A stretch of DNA of 64,000 bases, taken from positions 62,001 through 126,000 of the forward strand of contig NZ_MLAL01000028.1 in the NCBI RefSeq assembly GCF_001875665.1. The letters run 5' to 3'. Below the pieces are notes generated by a model. The model ran no database searches, was not told where the DNA came from, and saw nothing but the letters and a program-made list of their open reading frames with translations. This stretch comes from Corynebacterium sp. NML130628 (GTDB taxonomy: Bacteria > Actinomycetota > Actinomycetes > Mycobacteriales > Mycobacteriaceae). Shown piece after piece: positions 1 through 8,609 of this stretch (position 1 is its first letter; each line of letters begins with the position of its first letter). Both the position numbers and the translations under genes were made by a program.

Positions 1-173
1 TAAGGCTCACCAATCACCTCGCCTTCCTCGCCTAAGGTGCACGTCACTACAAGCACGTCTGCCCCGCGTCGTGCGAGGTCGAAAAGCGTCCCGGCCATAG
101 TGATGGACTCGTCGTCGGGGTGCGCGTGTACCGCAAGAACACGGTAGCCCTGTAGATCACGGGAGTTGTGCAT
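1..173 (-). CDS. mshB: MshB, mycothiol deacetylase (N-terminal part, cut by window edge)
   Basis: Reading leftwards from ATG at 171-173, the first residues contain V-H-A-H-P-D-D-E-S, the zinc-binding motif of the PIG-L/LmbE deacetylase family, followed by [10 protein letters not shown] and a C-T-L-G-E-E-G-E segment typical of MshB. MshB removes the acetyl group from GlcNAc-inositol in mycothiol synthesis in the cytoplasm. Only about 57 residues lie in the window. The upstream lipoprotein gene overlaps its start by 17 bp, so the two are probably co-transcribed. The order typA - LpqW-like - mshB resembles the mycobacterial arrangement, which supports the MshB call over the related Mca amidase. 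Confidence 0.85.
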   Translation of the reverse strand, partial: MHNSRDLQGYRVLAVHAHPDDESITMAGTLFDLARRGADVLVVTCTLGEEGEVIGEP

Positions 174-1836
174 AGTTGTTCCGATCTCCTTCGTCTCGTT
201 TCGGTTGCAGGCGCCACGAAGCGGCCGTCGATAAGCCTGCCTGCCAGTTATTCAAATCTGCATCCGGCCCGATGATGCCTTCCCCGAGCGCGATAATACG
301 ACGCTCGCGCGCAATCGGCATCCACAACGCCTCCTGTTCGAGCACCTCGTTCACCGCCTGCGTGGCCTGAGGCAGCCCGTACGAACCTGCCAGGATTTCC
401 TTCGCAAGCGCGACAGAATGTGGCTCGCAGAAACCGGCAAGATTGCCCGCACGTGGGGCGCCCGCAACGCAATCCAAGCGGCTCGCCGCATCGGAAAGGT
501 TCTCCGGGTCGTGCTGCCACGTCACCAGGACATCAACGGTGTTCTCTTCCAAGCCCGAACGGATCAGCGAGCCAAAATCTGTCGCCACCACTCTCGCGCT
601 CACCCCGCGTGCTTGCAGCATGTCGGCCATCGACCTCGCTGCCGCAATCGCAGCTGGATCCGCCAGATCCGCGCCAATGCGAATAGCACCATGTGACGCA
701 ACATGCTGGTGTACAACCTGAGGGTCCTGTGTACTCACACTGCCGTGCTCCGCGACTGCGACGTCAGATGTACGGTCCAGCGCGATACTCGCAAGCAGGG
801 GAACATCGATCAGTGAGCGCAGCTCCGCGCGTACCTCAGGAGTCATTCCGGAAGTAGCCGACAGTACAGCGCCAAGCACCCGAGGCGTATCCAACGTCCT
901 TGACTGCACGTTTGGCACCAGGTTGAGAACGCGACTCGTGGTCTCACCCGGCGCACGATCAACAAACACGAGTTGGCCCGTGCGCAGCTGGTCCGCAATC
1001 TGCGTAGTACCGCGCACGGCGTGGAGCGTCAAAATATCAATCTTAGCCGGGTTCGCCGCCCAAAAACGGTCGTTACGATTCAGGGTGATCGTTCCGCGCC
1101 CACGGTCCACTCCGCGCACCATGTACCGGCCTGCCGAGACAGGAATCGTTTCACGCAACGCCTCCCCGAAGTCTGAGCCGTCCGCCGCGAACACGTGCGC
1201 AGGCAGCAAGTGATCAAAAAGCCCACGCCAATCAGCGACAGGCTCCGAAAAGTCGACATCAACAACCTTGCCTGTCGCACCACTGACGCGTACCGCCTCA
1301 ATCGCACGGTACCCAGCCGGGTTCCGCACCCCTGGTGTGGAGCGCATCCCGCGCCACAGGTACACGAAGTCGGCACCAGTGACCGGCGTGCCATCAGACC
1401 ACTGCGCTGTATCGCGAATGATGTAGCGCACCGTCATTGCCTGTGGCGACCCAGCGACGACCGTCGCCCCATTCAACAGTGCGGAATTCCTGACCCCGTT
1501 AGGAAACGCGCTAGGAAGCACAAGGTTTGCCACGCTTCGAACAACCGCAGATTCGTCAGCGAGCAGATGCGGGTTCAGCCCGTTGCGGAGCGAATCGACG
1601 CCAACTTCCACCTGCGAGCGCACCCGCGTCTTCCCCTCCTGCTCCACAGACGTAGCCGTCGTTGTGTCCTGCTCATACATCTCAAGGGCGGCAGTATCAT
1701 TTGGGTCGACCAGCGGTGGTGGCCCTGGCGACGCAACGCATGCAGAAAGCGCGGCCACACCACAGCACGCAAACAGCGCCACGCCGACTCGCAGAGATCG
1801 CGAGCGGCGTGGCGCTGAAAAGTGGTGCGGGTTCAT
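157..1836 (-). CDS. lpqW: LpqW-like lipoprotein with ABC substrate-binding fold
   Basis: This 559-residue protein has an arginine-rich N-terminus, a hydrophobic stretch and a lipobox L-S-A-C at about residues 30-33, so it should be exported and lipidated. The mature part resembles family 5 (peptide/nickel) solute-binding proteins, with a 'W-S-D-G-T-P-V-T' segment near residue 145. No permease or ATPase genes lie next to it. In mycobacteria LpqW sits between typA and mshB, as here, and influences the balance of phosphatidylinositol mannosides and lipoarabinomannan rather than import. The LpqW assignment rests on this synteny plus the fold; an ordinary orphan solute-binding protein is the alternative. 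Its 3' end overlaps mshB by 17 bp. Confidence 0.7.
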   Translation of the reverse strand: MNPHHFSAPRRSRSLRVGVALFACCGVAALSACVASPGPPPLVDPNDTAALEMYEQDTTTATSVEQEGKTRVRSQVEVGVDSLRNGLNPHLLADESAVVRSVANLVLPSAFPNGVRNSALLNGATVVAGSPQAMTVRYIIRDTAQWSDGTPVTGADFVYLWRGMRSTPGVRNPAGYRAIEAVRVSGATGKVVDVDFSEPVADWRGLFDHLLPAHVFAADGSDFGEALRETIPVSAGRYMVRGVDRGRGTITLNRNDRFWAANPAKIDILTLHAVRGTTQIADQLRTGQLVFVDRAPGETTSRVLNLVPNVQSRTLDTPRVLGAVLSATSGMTPEVRAELRSLIDVPLLASIALDRTSDVAVAEHGSVSTQDPQVVHQHVASHGAIRIGADLADPAAIAAARSMADMLQARGVSARVVATDFGSLIRSGLEENTVDVLVTWQHDPENLSDAASRLDCVAGAPRAGNLAGFCEPHSVALAKEILAGSYGLPQATQAVNEVLEQEALWMPIARERRIIALGEGIIGPDADLNNWQAGLSTAASWRLQPKRDEGDRNNYAQLP

Positions 1837-1866
1837 CGCAATAGATACTACCGCACCAGCACAAAA

Positions 1867-3783
1867 CTACTTATTGCGCTGCTTTGCGCGGGAACGGGCA
1901 CGGCCACGCTCCGTGGAGTCGAGGATGATCTTGCGGACACGCATCGCTTCCGGAGCAACCTCGACGCACTCGTCCTCGTCACAAAACTCAATTGCCTCAT
2001 CAAGCGACAGCGTACGGGCCTTCGCCAGGGTGACGGTTGCGTCGGCGGTAGCAGAGCGCATGTTCGTCAGCTTCTTTTCCTTCGTGATGTTGATGTCCAT
2101 ATCCTCATCACGGTTGTTCGCACCAACGACCATGCCCTCGTAGGTCTCTGCGCCAGGCTCGACGAAGAAGTCACCACGGTCGGCGAGCTGCGTCAGTGCA
2201 TAGGCGGTGACCTGGCCCGAACGGTCAGCAACTAGCGAACCTGTAGGACGTCCCTTGATCTCACCTGCCCACGGACGGTGCTCGATCGAGTAGGAGTTCG
2301 CAATGCCGGCGCCGCGGGTCTCGGTAAGGAACGTCGTGCGGAACCCGATCAAGCCACGAGCTGGGACGTCGAACTCCATGCGGACCCAGTCACCCGAGCC
2401 CGTATTGCCCATCGCCGTCATCTGTCCTTTGCGCGCCGCCATCAGCTGGGTAACAGCACCCTGGTGCTCGGATGGGACGTCGATAACCATGTGGTCGTAC
2501 GGCTCGTACACCTTGCCGTCGATTTCCTTGGTCACAACCTGTGGCTTACCGACCGTCAGTTCAAAGCCTTCACGACGCATCGTCTCAATCAGCACGGTCA
2601 GGGCCATCTCGCCGCGTCCCTGCACTTCCCAAGCATCCGGGCGTTCGGTCGGCAAAACCTTAATGGAAACGTTACCGATGAGCTCCTGGTCCAGACGCGC
2701 CTTGACCATGCGAGCAGTCAGCTTGTCACCGCCGTTGCGGCCTGCCATCGGCGACGTGTTCACGCCAATGGTCATCGAAATCGCTGGGTCGTCAATCTTG
2801 ATGCGCTCGAGCGGCTCGATATGGTTGACGTCGCACAGCGTGTCACCAATCATGATCTCGTCGATGCCCGATACTGCCGCGATATCACCCGCAACTACGC
2901 CGTCCTTCGCTGGCACGCGGTCAAGCCCCTCAGTGACCAGCAGCTCGGCGATCTTCACGTTCTTGACGTGCTGTTCACCCTCGGAATCGTAGTGCACCCA
3001 CGCGACCGTGTCCCCCTTCTTCACGGTGCCTTTGTACACGCGAATCAACGCGATACGCCCTAGGAACGACGACGAGTCAAGGTTCGTGACCTGTGCCTGC
3101 AGCGGCGCGTCAATCTCAGCGGAAGGCTCCGGAAGCACGTCGTAGATGACATTGAACAGCGGAAGCAGGTCATCGTTGTCAGGCAGGCTGCCATTGCCCG
3201 GGTTCTCGAGCGATGCCCGACCAGCACGACCCGACGTGTAGAGCACTGGCAGCTCAAGCAAGTTCTCCGCAGCTTCAGCCGCCTCCGGATCTTCAAGACT
3301 TGCGCCGAGCTCCAGCAGCAGATCCTGCGCCTCTTCGACAACCTCATCAATGCGGGCGTCCGGACGGTCAGTCTTGTTCACGCAGATGATGACCGGCTTC
3401 TTCGCTTCCAACGCCTTACCCAGCACGAACCGGGTTTGCGGTAGTGGGCCCTCGGAGGCGTCAATAAGCAGGACAACACCATCGACCATGGAGAGGCCAC
3501 GCTCGACCTCACCACCGAAATCAGCGTGCCCCGGCGTATCGATCACGTTAATAACCAGATCAGTGCCGTCCTTACCCTTACCTTTGCGGCGGATAGCGGT
3601 GTTCTTCGCCAAAATGGTGATGCCGCGCTCGGACTCGAGCTCGCCGGAATCCATCACGCGGTCACCGTGTTCGCCGTGGTCAGAGAATACGCCGGACTGC
3701 TCCAGCATTGCGTTGACCAATGTAGTCTTGCCGTGGTCAACGTGAGCGACAATCGCTACGTTTCGAAATTCAGGATGCGACAC
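1867..3783 (-). CDS. typA: TypA/BipA ribosome-associated GTPase
   Basis: Translational GTPase of the EF-G-like superfamily that acts on the ribosome, linked to stress and cold growth in other bacteria. The G1 loop 'A-H-V-D-H-G-K-T-T' lies about 15 residues in, followed by 'D-T-P-G-H-A-D-F' (G3) and 'N-K-T-D-R' (G4), with the BipA-type C-terminal domain. The open frame extends 35 codons further upstream, but the GTG at 3781-3783 (V-S-H-P-E-F-R-N) has an AAGGAG ribosome site at 3795-3800 and gives 638 residues, the usual TypA length. It is separated from the LpqW-like gene by 30 bp and probably shares its transcript. Confidence 0.95.
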   Translation of the reverse strand: MSHPEFRNVAIVAHVDHGKTTLVNAMLEQSGVFSDHGEHGDRVMDSGELESERGITILAKNTAIRRKGKGKDGTDLVINVIDTPGHADFGGEVERGLSMVDGVVLLIDASEGPLPQTRFVLGKALEAKKPVIICVNKTDRPDARIDEVVEEAQDLLLELGASLEDPEAAEAAENLLELPVLYTSGRAGRASLENPGNGSLPDNDDLLPLFNVIYDVLPEPSAEIDAPLQAQVTNLDSSSFLGRIALIRVYKGTVKKGDTVAWVHYDSEGEQHVKNVKIAELLVTEGLDRVPAKDGVVAGDIAAVSGIDEIMIGDTLCDVNHIEPLERIKIDDPAISMTIGVNTSPMAGRNGGDKLTARMVKARLDQELIGNVSIKVLPTERPDAWEVQGRGEMALTVLIETMRREGFELTVGKPQVVTKEIDGKVYEPYDHMVIDVPSEHQGAVTQLMAARKGQMTAMGNTGSGDWVRMEFDVPARGLIGFRTTFLTETRGAGIANSYSIEHRPWAGEIKGRPTGSLVADRSGQVTAYALTQLADRGDFFVEPGAETYEGMVVGANNRDEDMDINITKEKKLTNMRSATADATVTLAKARTLSLDEAIEFCDEDECVEVAPEAMRVRKIILDSTERGRARSRAKQRNK

Positions 3784-3873
3784 TGAAACCGGTGCTCCTT
3801 CGCATAGGTGGAAATAACGGTTAAATGCTACTCGCAAAGCAGTAAACATGCACCTTGGAGCACGTCCCTCTAC

Positions 3874-3901
3874 TTGACCTCGTGACAAAAGTGACTATTG
3901 T
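3874..3901 (+). promoter_or_regulatory. candidate promoter of the secreted protein gene
   Basis: TTGACC (3874-3879), 16 bp, then TATTGT (3896-3901), upstream of the gene starting at 3966. Seen by eye only; another -10-like TAGAGT lies at 3905-3910. Confidence 0.35.
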
Positions 3902-3965
3902 GACTAGAGTTATGGCTTTTCGACGGCCACCCCACTTGTCATGCGAAGGAAAGTTAGGTCACTCC

Positions 3966-4655
3966 GTGCACCCCTCCAACTTCACGCGTCGCGCCGCGAG
4001 ACACCTTACCGCACTCTGCACTGCGTGCACGCTAGTCGCCGCGCCGCTCGCGAATGCGCAGCAGCCCAACATCCCGTCATCGCTCTCCTCCGCGGTCGAC
4101 GGCCTCGGACGCCCAACAAGCGACACCGTTGCTCGGGTCAACCAGTTCGCAGACCAACCCTTCGTCCCCACCCAGGTGGCAAACGCCCTACGCACCGCCG
4201 TGAACTTCTTTGCTGGCAAAGGAGAACTTGGCGGTCCACCACTACCGAACGATGCCCCCGCGTTTACACAGTTCTACTGGCCGACAGTGTCCAGCAACTG
4301 TATCGGACCAGGGTTGCATTCCACGGCCTCCGCACTCGTCGTACCGGGCCCTGCAACGTCACCTGCCCCCGGGGCTAAGCCCGGAGAAGCCACCTTCGTA
4401 TTTACTGCCCTGGGCACCCCACCTGCAGCGCAGCGTCAAGGCCTCATGAACGCGTACTGGATCAACCTCAACACAGGCAAGACTGGTGTAACACCACTCG
4501 CGAATAATCAGATAAACCCAACAGGACCAACCACCCTGTCCGCAACCGCGAAAACAGGAGCGGGCAACGTCCTCGCAGTGATAGACGGTGCTGCACGCAC
4601 CAACAACAACGTTTGTCACTTCGCCCCAACCGCAGCACAGTTCAACGTGAGGTAA
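3966..4655 (+). CDS. secreted protein of unknown function
   Basis: With the GTG at 3966 the protein begins V-H-P-S-N-F-T-R-R-A-A-R-H, followed by a hydrophobic core and 'P-L-A-N-A-Q-Q', a clean Sec signal peptide with cleavage expected after A-N-A. An AAGGAAAG site at 3946-3953 precedes this start; an ATG at 3912 would give an unneeded 18-residue extension. The mature part (about 200 residues) is rich in Ala, Pro, Thr and Asn and has two cysteines ('S-S-N-C-I-G-P-G' and 'N-N-V-C-H-F') that could form a disulfide. No catalytic motif was recognised. Similar secreted proteins occur near typA in related genera, but I cannot assign a function. The DUF402 gene follows 7 bp downstream. Confidence 0.7.
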   Translation: MHPSNFTRRAARHLTALCTACTLVAAPLANAQQPNIPSSLSSAVDGLGRPTSDTVARVNQFADQPFVPTQVANALRTAVNFFAGKGELGGPPLPNDAPAFTQFYWPTVSSNCIGPGLHSTASALVVPGPATSPAPGAKPGEATFVFTALGTPPAAQRQGLMNAYWINLNTGKTGVTPLANNQINPTGPTTLSATAKTGAGNVLAVIDGAARTNNNVCHFAPTAAQFNVR

Positions 4656-4662
4656 GCGCCGT

Positions 4663-5199
4663 ATGACCGTCGATCTTCATCCAGTGAAGCAGGAAACCTT
4701 CGACACTTCGTCGAAGATCAACACTGACCCCAAGGGATTCCTGCGCGACGTGGATGTATTCACGACAACCGATTTCGGCCTTTACATGGCCCGCGGCGCA
4801 AACCACCCGAGGTTCGGATACTTGGAAAGCTGGCTGCTACCTTCAGTCGGTCTTCGCGCAAACATCTTCCATTTCCGCGAGGGCGTCGACGTCCGACAAG
4901 ACTTCTACTTCGACGTCGCAGACATCACCGAACACGACGGCATCTGGCAGACCCGCGACCTCTACGTCGACCTTGTTTCGGTGACCGGCCGTCCCATCGA
5001 AGTCCTCGACATCGACGAGCTCGCCGCGGCAACCTCCGTCGGGCTCATCACCGCCGAAGAAGCCGAGCGCGCGATGGAAGTCACCCTCAACGCTGTCGAG
5101 GGAATTACCAGGCACGGAGACAACGCAATGCGATGGTTAAGCACCCTCGACATCGACCTGACCTGGGCAAAGAACGTTACGCTCGCTCCAGTTGACTAG
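4663..5199 (+). CDS. DUF402 domain protein
   Basis: A 178-residue cytoplasmic protein without signal peptide. The central part (roughly residues 25-150, including 'W-L-L-P-S-V-G-L-R', 'F-Y-F-D-V-A-D-I' and 'D-L-Y-V-D-L-V-S') matches the DUF402/FomD-like pattern, in which acidic residues bind a divalent metal. Some family members act on nucleotides or nucleotide-linked phosphonates; the role here is unknown. It starts 7 bp after the secreted protein gene and is probably co-transcribed. Its stop codon shares the tetranucleotide CTAG (5196-5199) with the stop of the convergent kinase gene. Confidence 0.75.
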   Translation: MTVDLHPVKQETFDTSSKINTDPKGFLRDVDVFTTTDFGLYMARGANHPRFGYLESWLLPSVGLRANIFHFREGVDVRQDFYFDVADITEHDGIWQTRDLYVDLVSVTGRPIEVLDIDELAAATSVGLITAEEAERAMEVTLNAVEGITRHGDNAMRWLSTLDIDLTWAKNVTLAPVD

Positions 5200-5675
5200 C
5201 GACGTTCGATAACCGCATCAAAATACACCGCACCCCGACGCATACGTAGTTCATGTTCCTGGGCTGCCCACATTTCCCAAAACTGTGCATAGCCCGGGTC
5301 ACGAACCAACGCCCGCGAACGGCGCAACGACTCCGCCGCATCCACCCACAGTGTGTTTACACAGCCGCGCGTCTTCGCCGCCGCCATCGACCCCTCAGTG
5401 ACAGACCCAACACCCTCGACGATCAGGTCCGAGGTTGGGTCAAGACTGACCCACTCCCCGCGACAGTCATGTTCCCAGTCCCACCGCCAATACCCTGGTT
5501 CCCGCAGTGCGAGCACGTCACGTGCCACGATCCTTGCACCTTCCCCAAGACCATTCCAACCAGGATAGAACTCATCGCAATGCACCACCGGAATGTCGAG
5601 CGCAGCACCGATTTGCTCAGCCAGTGTGGTTTTACCTGCACCGGAGAGGCCGTCGATAAGCAGTGTGTAAGCCAT
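5196..5675 (-). CDS. small P-loop nucleoside/uridine kinase-like protein
   Basis: A 159-residue protein with Walker A 'D-G-L-S-G-A-G-K-T-T' at residues 8-17 and a 'V-V-H-C-D-E-F-Y-P-G-W' segment like the substrate-binding aspartate loop of uridine/pantothenate-type kinases. 'L-I-V-E-G-V-G' is the likely Walker B, and the C-terminal part is rich in Arg as in a LID. The substrate cannot be told from sequence. The gene lies 3 bp downstream of the ECF transporter T gene on the same strand, so it may belong to the thiamine-related operon. At its 3' end it overlaps the DUF402 gene by 4 bp. Confidence 0.7.
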   Translation of the reverse strand: MAYTLLIDGLSGAGKTTLAEQIGAALDIPVVHCDEFYPGWNGLGEGARIVARDVLALREPGYWRWDWEHDCRGEWVSLDPTSDLIVEGVGSVTEGSMAAAKTRGCVNTLWVDAAESLRRSRALVRDPGYAQFWEMWAAQEHELRMRRGAVYFDAVIERR

Positions 5676-5678
5676 GAG

Positions 5679-6440
5679 CTACGAGACGCTCCACACTGGC
5701 CGGAAGTACCCAGTGGCAACCGAAAGCCCCAGCCCGACGCACGCAACAGCGATGCATACAACCATGACAACCCAATCTCGTCTGCTAAGCCGCGACTCTC
5801 GAGCCCACGTACGCTTTTGCGGGCCGCCGAATGCGCGAGCCTCCATCGCCGTCGCCAGCTTGCCTGCCCTGCGCAGAGACATCACCAATAAGCCGAACGC
5901 CAACGAAAACCAGTACTTCACACGGCCCGTATCCGCAATACCACGGGCGCGACGCGCCATTCGCATCGCCTCAACGTCCTCACGAAGCAGCGTCAACATA
6001 CGAAACGCAGCCACGGACCCCAAGACAAAGCGCTCCGGCAACTTCAGCACCTGCGAAAGCCCATCACCGAGATCAGTCGGATCCACATGAGCCGACAACA
6101 CAATTACTGGCAGCGCGATCGCGAACACGCGAAGCACCATGGACAGCGCAAGCGAAACGGAAAGTTCCGTCACGTGGATAAGTCCCCACTCCAGGTAGGT
6201 AACTCCCCCGGATTGGCCGTACAGCGCCATCGGGATACCCGCAAGCGGTGCAATAAAAAGAATCGGCAGTGCTCGTTTGAAAAAGGTTCCAAACGAAATG
6301 CCACACAGCGGCACGACGGCCAGCGTAAACACAATGGCCACGACTGCGGAAACCCAATCGATTGTCACCATGAGCGGGGTGGTCAGCAGAGCCAGCCCGA
6401 GAATACGGGTTACGGGGTTAATCCCGCTCAGCAGGTTCAT
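5679..6440 (-). CDS. ykoC: ECF transporter transmembrane (T) component, YkoC-like
   Basis: A 253-residue membrane protein with five to six hydrophobic segments and the two cytoplasmic Ala-Arg motifs of EcfT proteins: 'R-R-A-R-G-I' near residue 165 and 'M-E-A-R-A-F-G-G' near residue 205, which couple to the ATPases. It is the third gene of a ykoE-ykoD-ykoC cluster behind a TPP riboswitch, so the cargo is probably a thiamine precursor such as hydroxymethylpyrimidine. Its start overlaps the ATPase gene by 4 bp, indicating translational coupling. Confidence 0.88.
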   Translation of the reverse strand: MNLLSGINPVTRILGLALLTTPLMVTIDWVSAVVAIVFTLAVVPLCGISFGTFFKRALPILFIAPLAGIPMALYGQSGGVTYLEWGLIHVTELSVSLALSMVLRVFAIALPVIVLSAHVDPTDLGDGLSQVLKLPERFVLGSVAAFRMLTLLREDVEAMRMARRARGIADTGRVKYWFSLAFGLLVMSLRRAGKLATAMEARAFGGPQKRTWARESRLSRRDWVVMVVCIAVACVGLGLSVATGYFRPVWSVS

Positions 6441-7795
6441 ACGCTCACCCCATCTACGGGATCGTCGTCGTTGCGCAGCTCCTCCATGTGGTCGCCCAAC
6501 GAACCAACGAACGCCTCATCGTGAGTAATAGACATAATTGTCTTCCCCGCATTGGCCAACTCACGAATCAACGAAACAATCTCGACAAAGGTTCGATCGT
6601 CTTGCCCAAACGTAGGCTCATCAAGAATGAGAAGCTCAGGAGCGTTCACCAACGCGGTCGCAACCGACAGTCGCCGCTTCTCACCACCAGAAAGCGTAAA
6701 AGGATTAGCCGACGCCACATGATCAAGCCGCAGACGCTGCAGCAACTCATCGACGCGATGTTTCGGGGCGCCCGACAAGGCAACCTCCTCGCGCACGTTT
6801 GCCGTCACAAACTGGTGCTCTGGCTCCTGGAACACATAGCCAATCCGCTGCGCTAAGTCCCTCGACTTCCACCGGTGCGACGACGCAGTCAAACCGTTTC
6901 GAATACGAGGAGAGTACTCGATAGCGCCACTCAACGGCGCAACGAGTCCGGCAAGCGCCTGAACGAGCGTCGTTTTCCCAACACCGTTTTTACCTGTAAT
7001 CACAGTTGAATATCCCTCGGGCACCACGATGTTACGCGGAGAACCGAACGCCACCTGAAGGTCGTGTGTACGCAGCGCACAGTCTGCGTTCGCTGGCACT
7101 TCCAGCGCGGGCGGCAACTGCGGCGGCATCGGCAGTTGGTCGGGGCCGCTAGGCTGCAGCCCCTCAGCAGTGAGGTGATAGAAGGTGTCCACGAAATCAA
7201 CCCAATGTGCAGGTCTGTGTTCCACCACGATCAAGGTCGCCCCTGTACGGCGGCACACGGCGTCGACCGCACGCACCACATCGTCGCGCCCTTCGGGATC
7301 AAGGTTCGCGGTTGGCTCATCCAACAAAATAATGTCCGCGCCCATCGCCAACACCCCTGCCAGCGTCAGTCGCTGTTTCTGCCCGCCGGAAAGGTGCGCA
7401 GTGTTGTGGTCCAACGGCACATGCAGCCCCACTGCATCGAGCGCCTCGTGCACACGCGGCCAAATCTCCTCAGGAGAAATCCCCATATTTTCCGCGCCGA
7501 ACGCAACGTCATCCCCGACACGGGTCAAGATGGTCTGGGCCTCTGGGTCCTGCAACACCATGCCGACCGTACCGTTCACCTTGACCGTGCCGAAGATTTG
7601 CCCGTCCTCACCGTGTGCTGCCAGCCCCGCAAGCACTGCGAGCAACGTTGATTTACCCGCCCCCGAGTCGCCAGTGAGCAGAACTCGCTCCCCACGGGAG
7701 ACCGACAAGTCCACTCCCGTAAACGCAGGGTTCGGGCGCGTCGCATGCTTATAGCCCAGGCCTTGCGCCTGGATGACCTGGTCCCCCATGGCCAC
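6437..7795 (-). CDS. ykoD: ECF transporter double ATPase, YkoD-like
   Basis: A 452-residue protein with two ABC domains fused head to tail. Domain 1 has Walker A 'G-D-S-G-A-G-K-S-T' and signature 'L-S-G-G-Q-K-Q-R'; domain 2 has 'G-K-N-G-V-G-K-T-T' and 'L-S-G-G-E-K-R-R', each followed by an 'L-L-D-E-P-T' or 'I-L-D-E-P-T' Walker B. It powers the ECF importer with YkoE and YkoC at the inner membrane. The start is taken as GTG 7795 because a GGAGG lies 10 bases upstream, overlapping the end of ykoE; the ATG two codons later is possible. Confidence 0.9.
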   Translation of the reverse strand: MAMGDQVIQAQGLGYKHATRPNPAFTGVDLSVSRGERVLLTGDSGAGKSTLLAVLAGLAAHGEDGQIFGTVKVNGTVGMVLQDPEAQTILTRVGDDVAFGAENMGISPEEIWPRVHEALDAVGLHVPLDHNTAHLSGGQKQRLTLAGVLAMGADIILLDEPTANLDPEGRDDVVRAVDAVCRRTGATLIVVEHRPAHWVDFVDTFYHLTAEGLQPSGPDQLPMPPQLPPALEVPANADCALRTHDLQVAFGSPRNIVVPEGYSTVITGKNGVGKTTLVQALAGLVAPLSGAIEYSPRIRNGLTASSHRWKSRDLAQRIGYVFQEPEHQFVTANVREEVALSGAPKHRVDELLQRLRLDHVASANPFTLSGGEKRRLSVATALVNAPELLILDEPTFGQDDRTFVEIVSLIRELANAGKTIMSITHDEAFVGSLGDHMEELRNDDDPVDGVSV

Positions 7796-7800
7796 CGGAG

Positions 7801-8400
7801 CTACACCTCCTGCTGGAAGCGCTCGCGTCCTGCACCAAAGCGGTCAAGCGCACCAGTCTTCGCCAACGCATCAACGAGGAGTTTTGCAACCAAACCTGCC
7901 AACAGCGCTCCCGAAACCAGCATGCAGGTGAGGTAGATCACGTTGAACGCCAGACCCATTGCAAAGTTCGCGGACAAGAACAGCTCAAGCACAAACGCAC
8001 CAACTGCGCTGCCCATACCGGCAAGGACTGCAACCGTCGCCGAAAACTTACGGTACGCGAAGATCAAGAAAACAATTTCTGCGCCAAGACCCTGTGCAAT
8101 CCCCGAATAGAGCGTCTCAATTCCCCACTGGCTTCCGATGACAGCAGACACCGACGCCGCAATTACCTCTACGAAGACCGCGGCGCCAGGCTTGCGAATC
8201 ACTAAGCCCCCCAGCGTTCCGCCCAGAAACCAAACACCGGTAAAGAGGCCACCTAGTCCTGGGGTGAGTGCGTCGAACGCTTTAAATCCCGCGTACCCAA
8301 CGCTGTTCCACATCCAAAAAATGAGTCCACATGCCACCCCCAAAACGGCAGCGGTAACGATATCAATGACACGCCACGAATGGCTTCCACGCGTATTCAT
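7801..8400 (-). CDS. ykoE: ECF transporter substrate-binding (S) component, YkoE-like
   Basis: A roughly 199-residue integral membrane protein with about five to six hydrophobic segments; the 'G-F-K-A-F-D-A-L-T-P-G-L-G-G' stretch and overall pattern fit YkoE, the S component for thiamine-related compounds. I chose ATG 8400 (M-N-T-R-G-S-H-S-W), preceded by an AGGAAGGAAAG ribosome site. The longer frame reaching 8448 would run into the TPP riboswitch and is unlikely to be translated. It is the first gene of the ykoE-D-C operon, and the riboswitch upstream should switch it off when thiamine pyrophosphate is plentiful. Confidence 0.9.
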   Translation of the reverse strand: MNTRGSHSWRVIDIVTAAVLGVACGLIFWMWNSVGYAGFKAFDALTPGLGGLFTGVWFLGGTLGGLVIRKPGAAVFVEVIAASVSAVIGSQWGIETLYSGIAQGLGAEIVFLIFAYRKFSATVAVLAGMGSAVGAFVLELFLSANFAMGLAFNVIYLTCMLVSGALLAGLVAKLLVDALAKTGALDRFGAGRERFQQEV

Positions 8401-8412
8401 ACGCCTACTTTC

Positions 8413-8505
8413 CTTCCTAAACGCCGGCATTATCCGGATCAGGTTCAACGGTTCGCTTTTGCATCTCAGTCTTCGCTTCTCCCTCCAGCGAAAACACCCG
8501 TGTAT
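8413..8505 (-). promoter_or_regulatory. TPP riboswitch (THI element) upstream of ykoE
   Basis: On the minus strand this stretch contains the THI-box landmarks in order: 'ACACGGGTG' at the 5' end, 'GACTGAGATGC' in the middle, and 'ACCTGATCCGGATAATGCC' followed by 'GGCG' at the 3' end. These are the conserved bases that bind the pyrimidine and pyrophosphate parts of TPP. The 3' end lies about 10-15 bases before the ykoE ribosome site, so control of translation initiation by masking that site is the likeliest mode, as in many actinobacteria; no separate terminator hairpin with a U tract is visible. Confidence 0.95.
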
Positions 8506-8529
8506 GAAGTTGTGACAAAACTGTACATT

Positions 8530-8590
8530 CCCTCAACGCTACGCCACAATCGCAGTATTTCAGCGCGCGGTTATGGCGTAGCGTTGAGGG
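8530..8590. repeat. perfect 17-bp inverted repeat between opp and yko operons
   Basis: CCCTCAACGCTACGCCA (8530-8546) is exactly inverted at 8574-8590 with a 27-base spacer. It lies 20 bp downstream of the peptide-transporter ATPase stop and upstream of the TPP riboswitch. On the minus strand the hairpin is followed by AATGTACAGTTTTG, so it could terminate the opp transcript, though the T run is short and delayed. A protein-binding site or the footprint of a small mobile repeat are alternatives. Confidence 0.75.
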
Positions 8591-8609
8591 AGAAATGAGC
8601 AGGTAGGGC

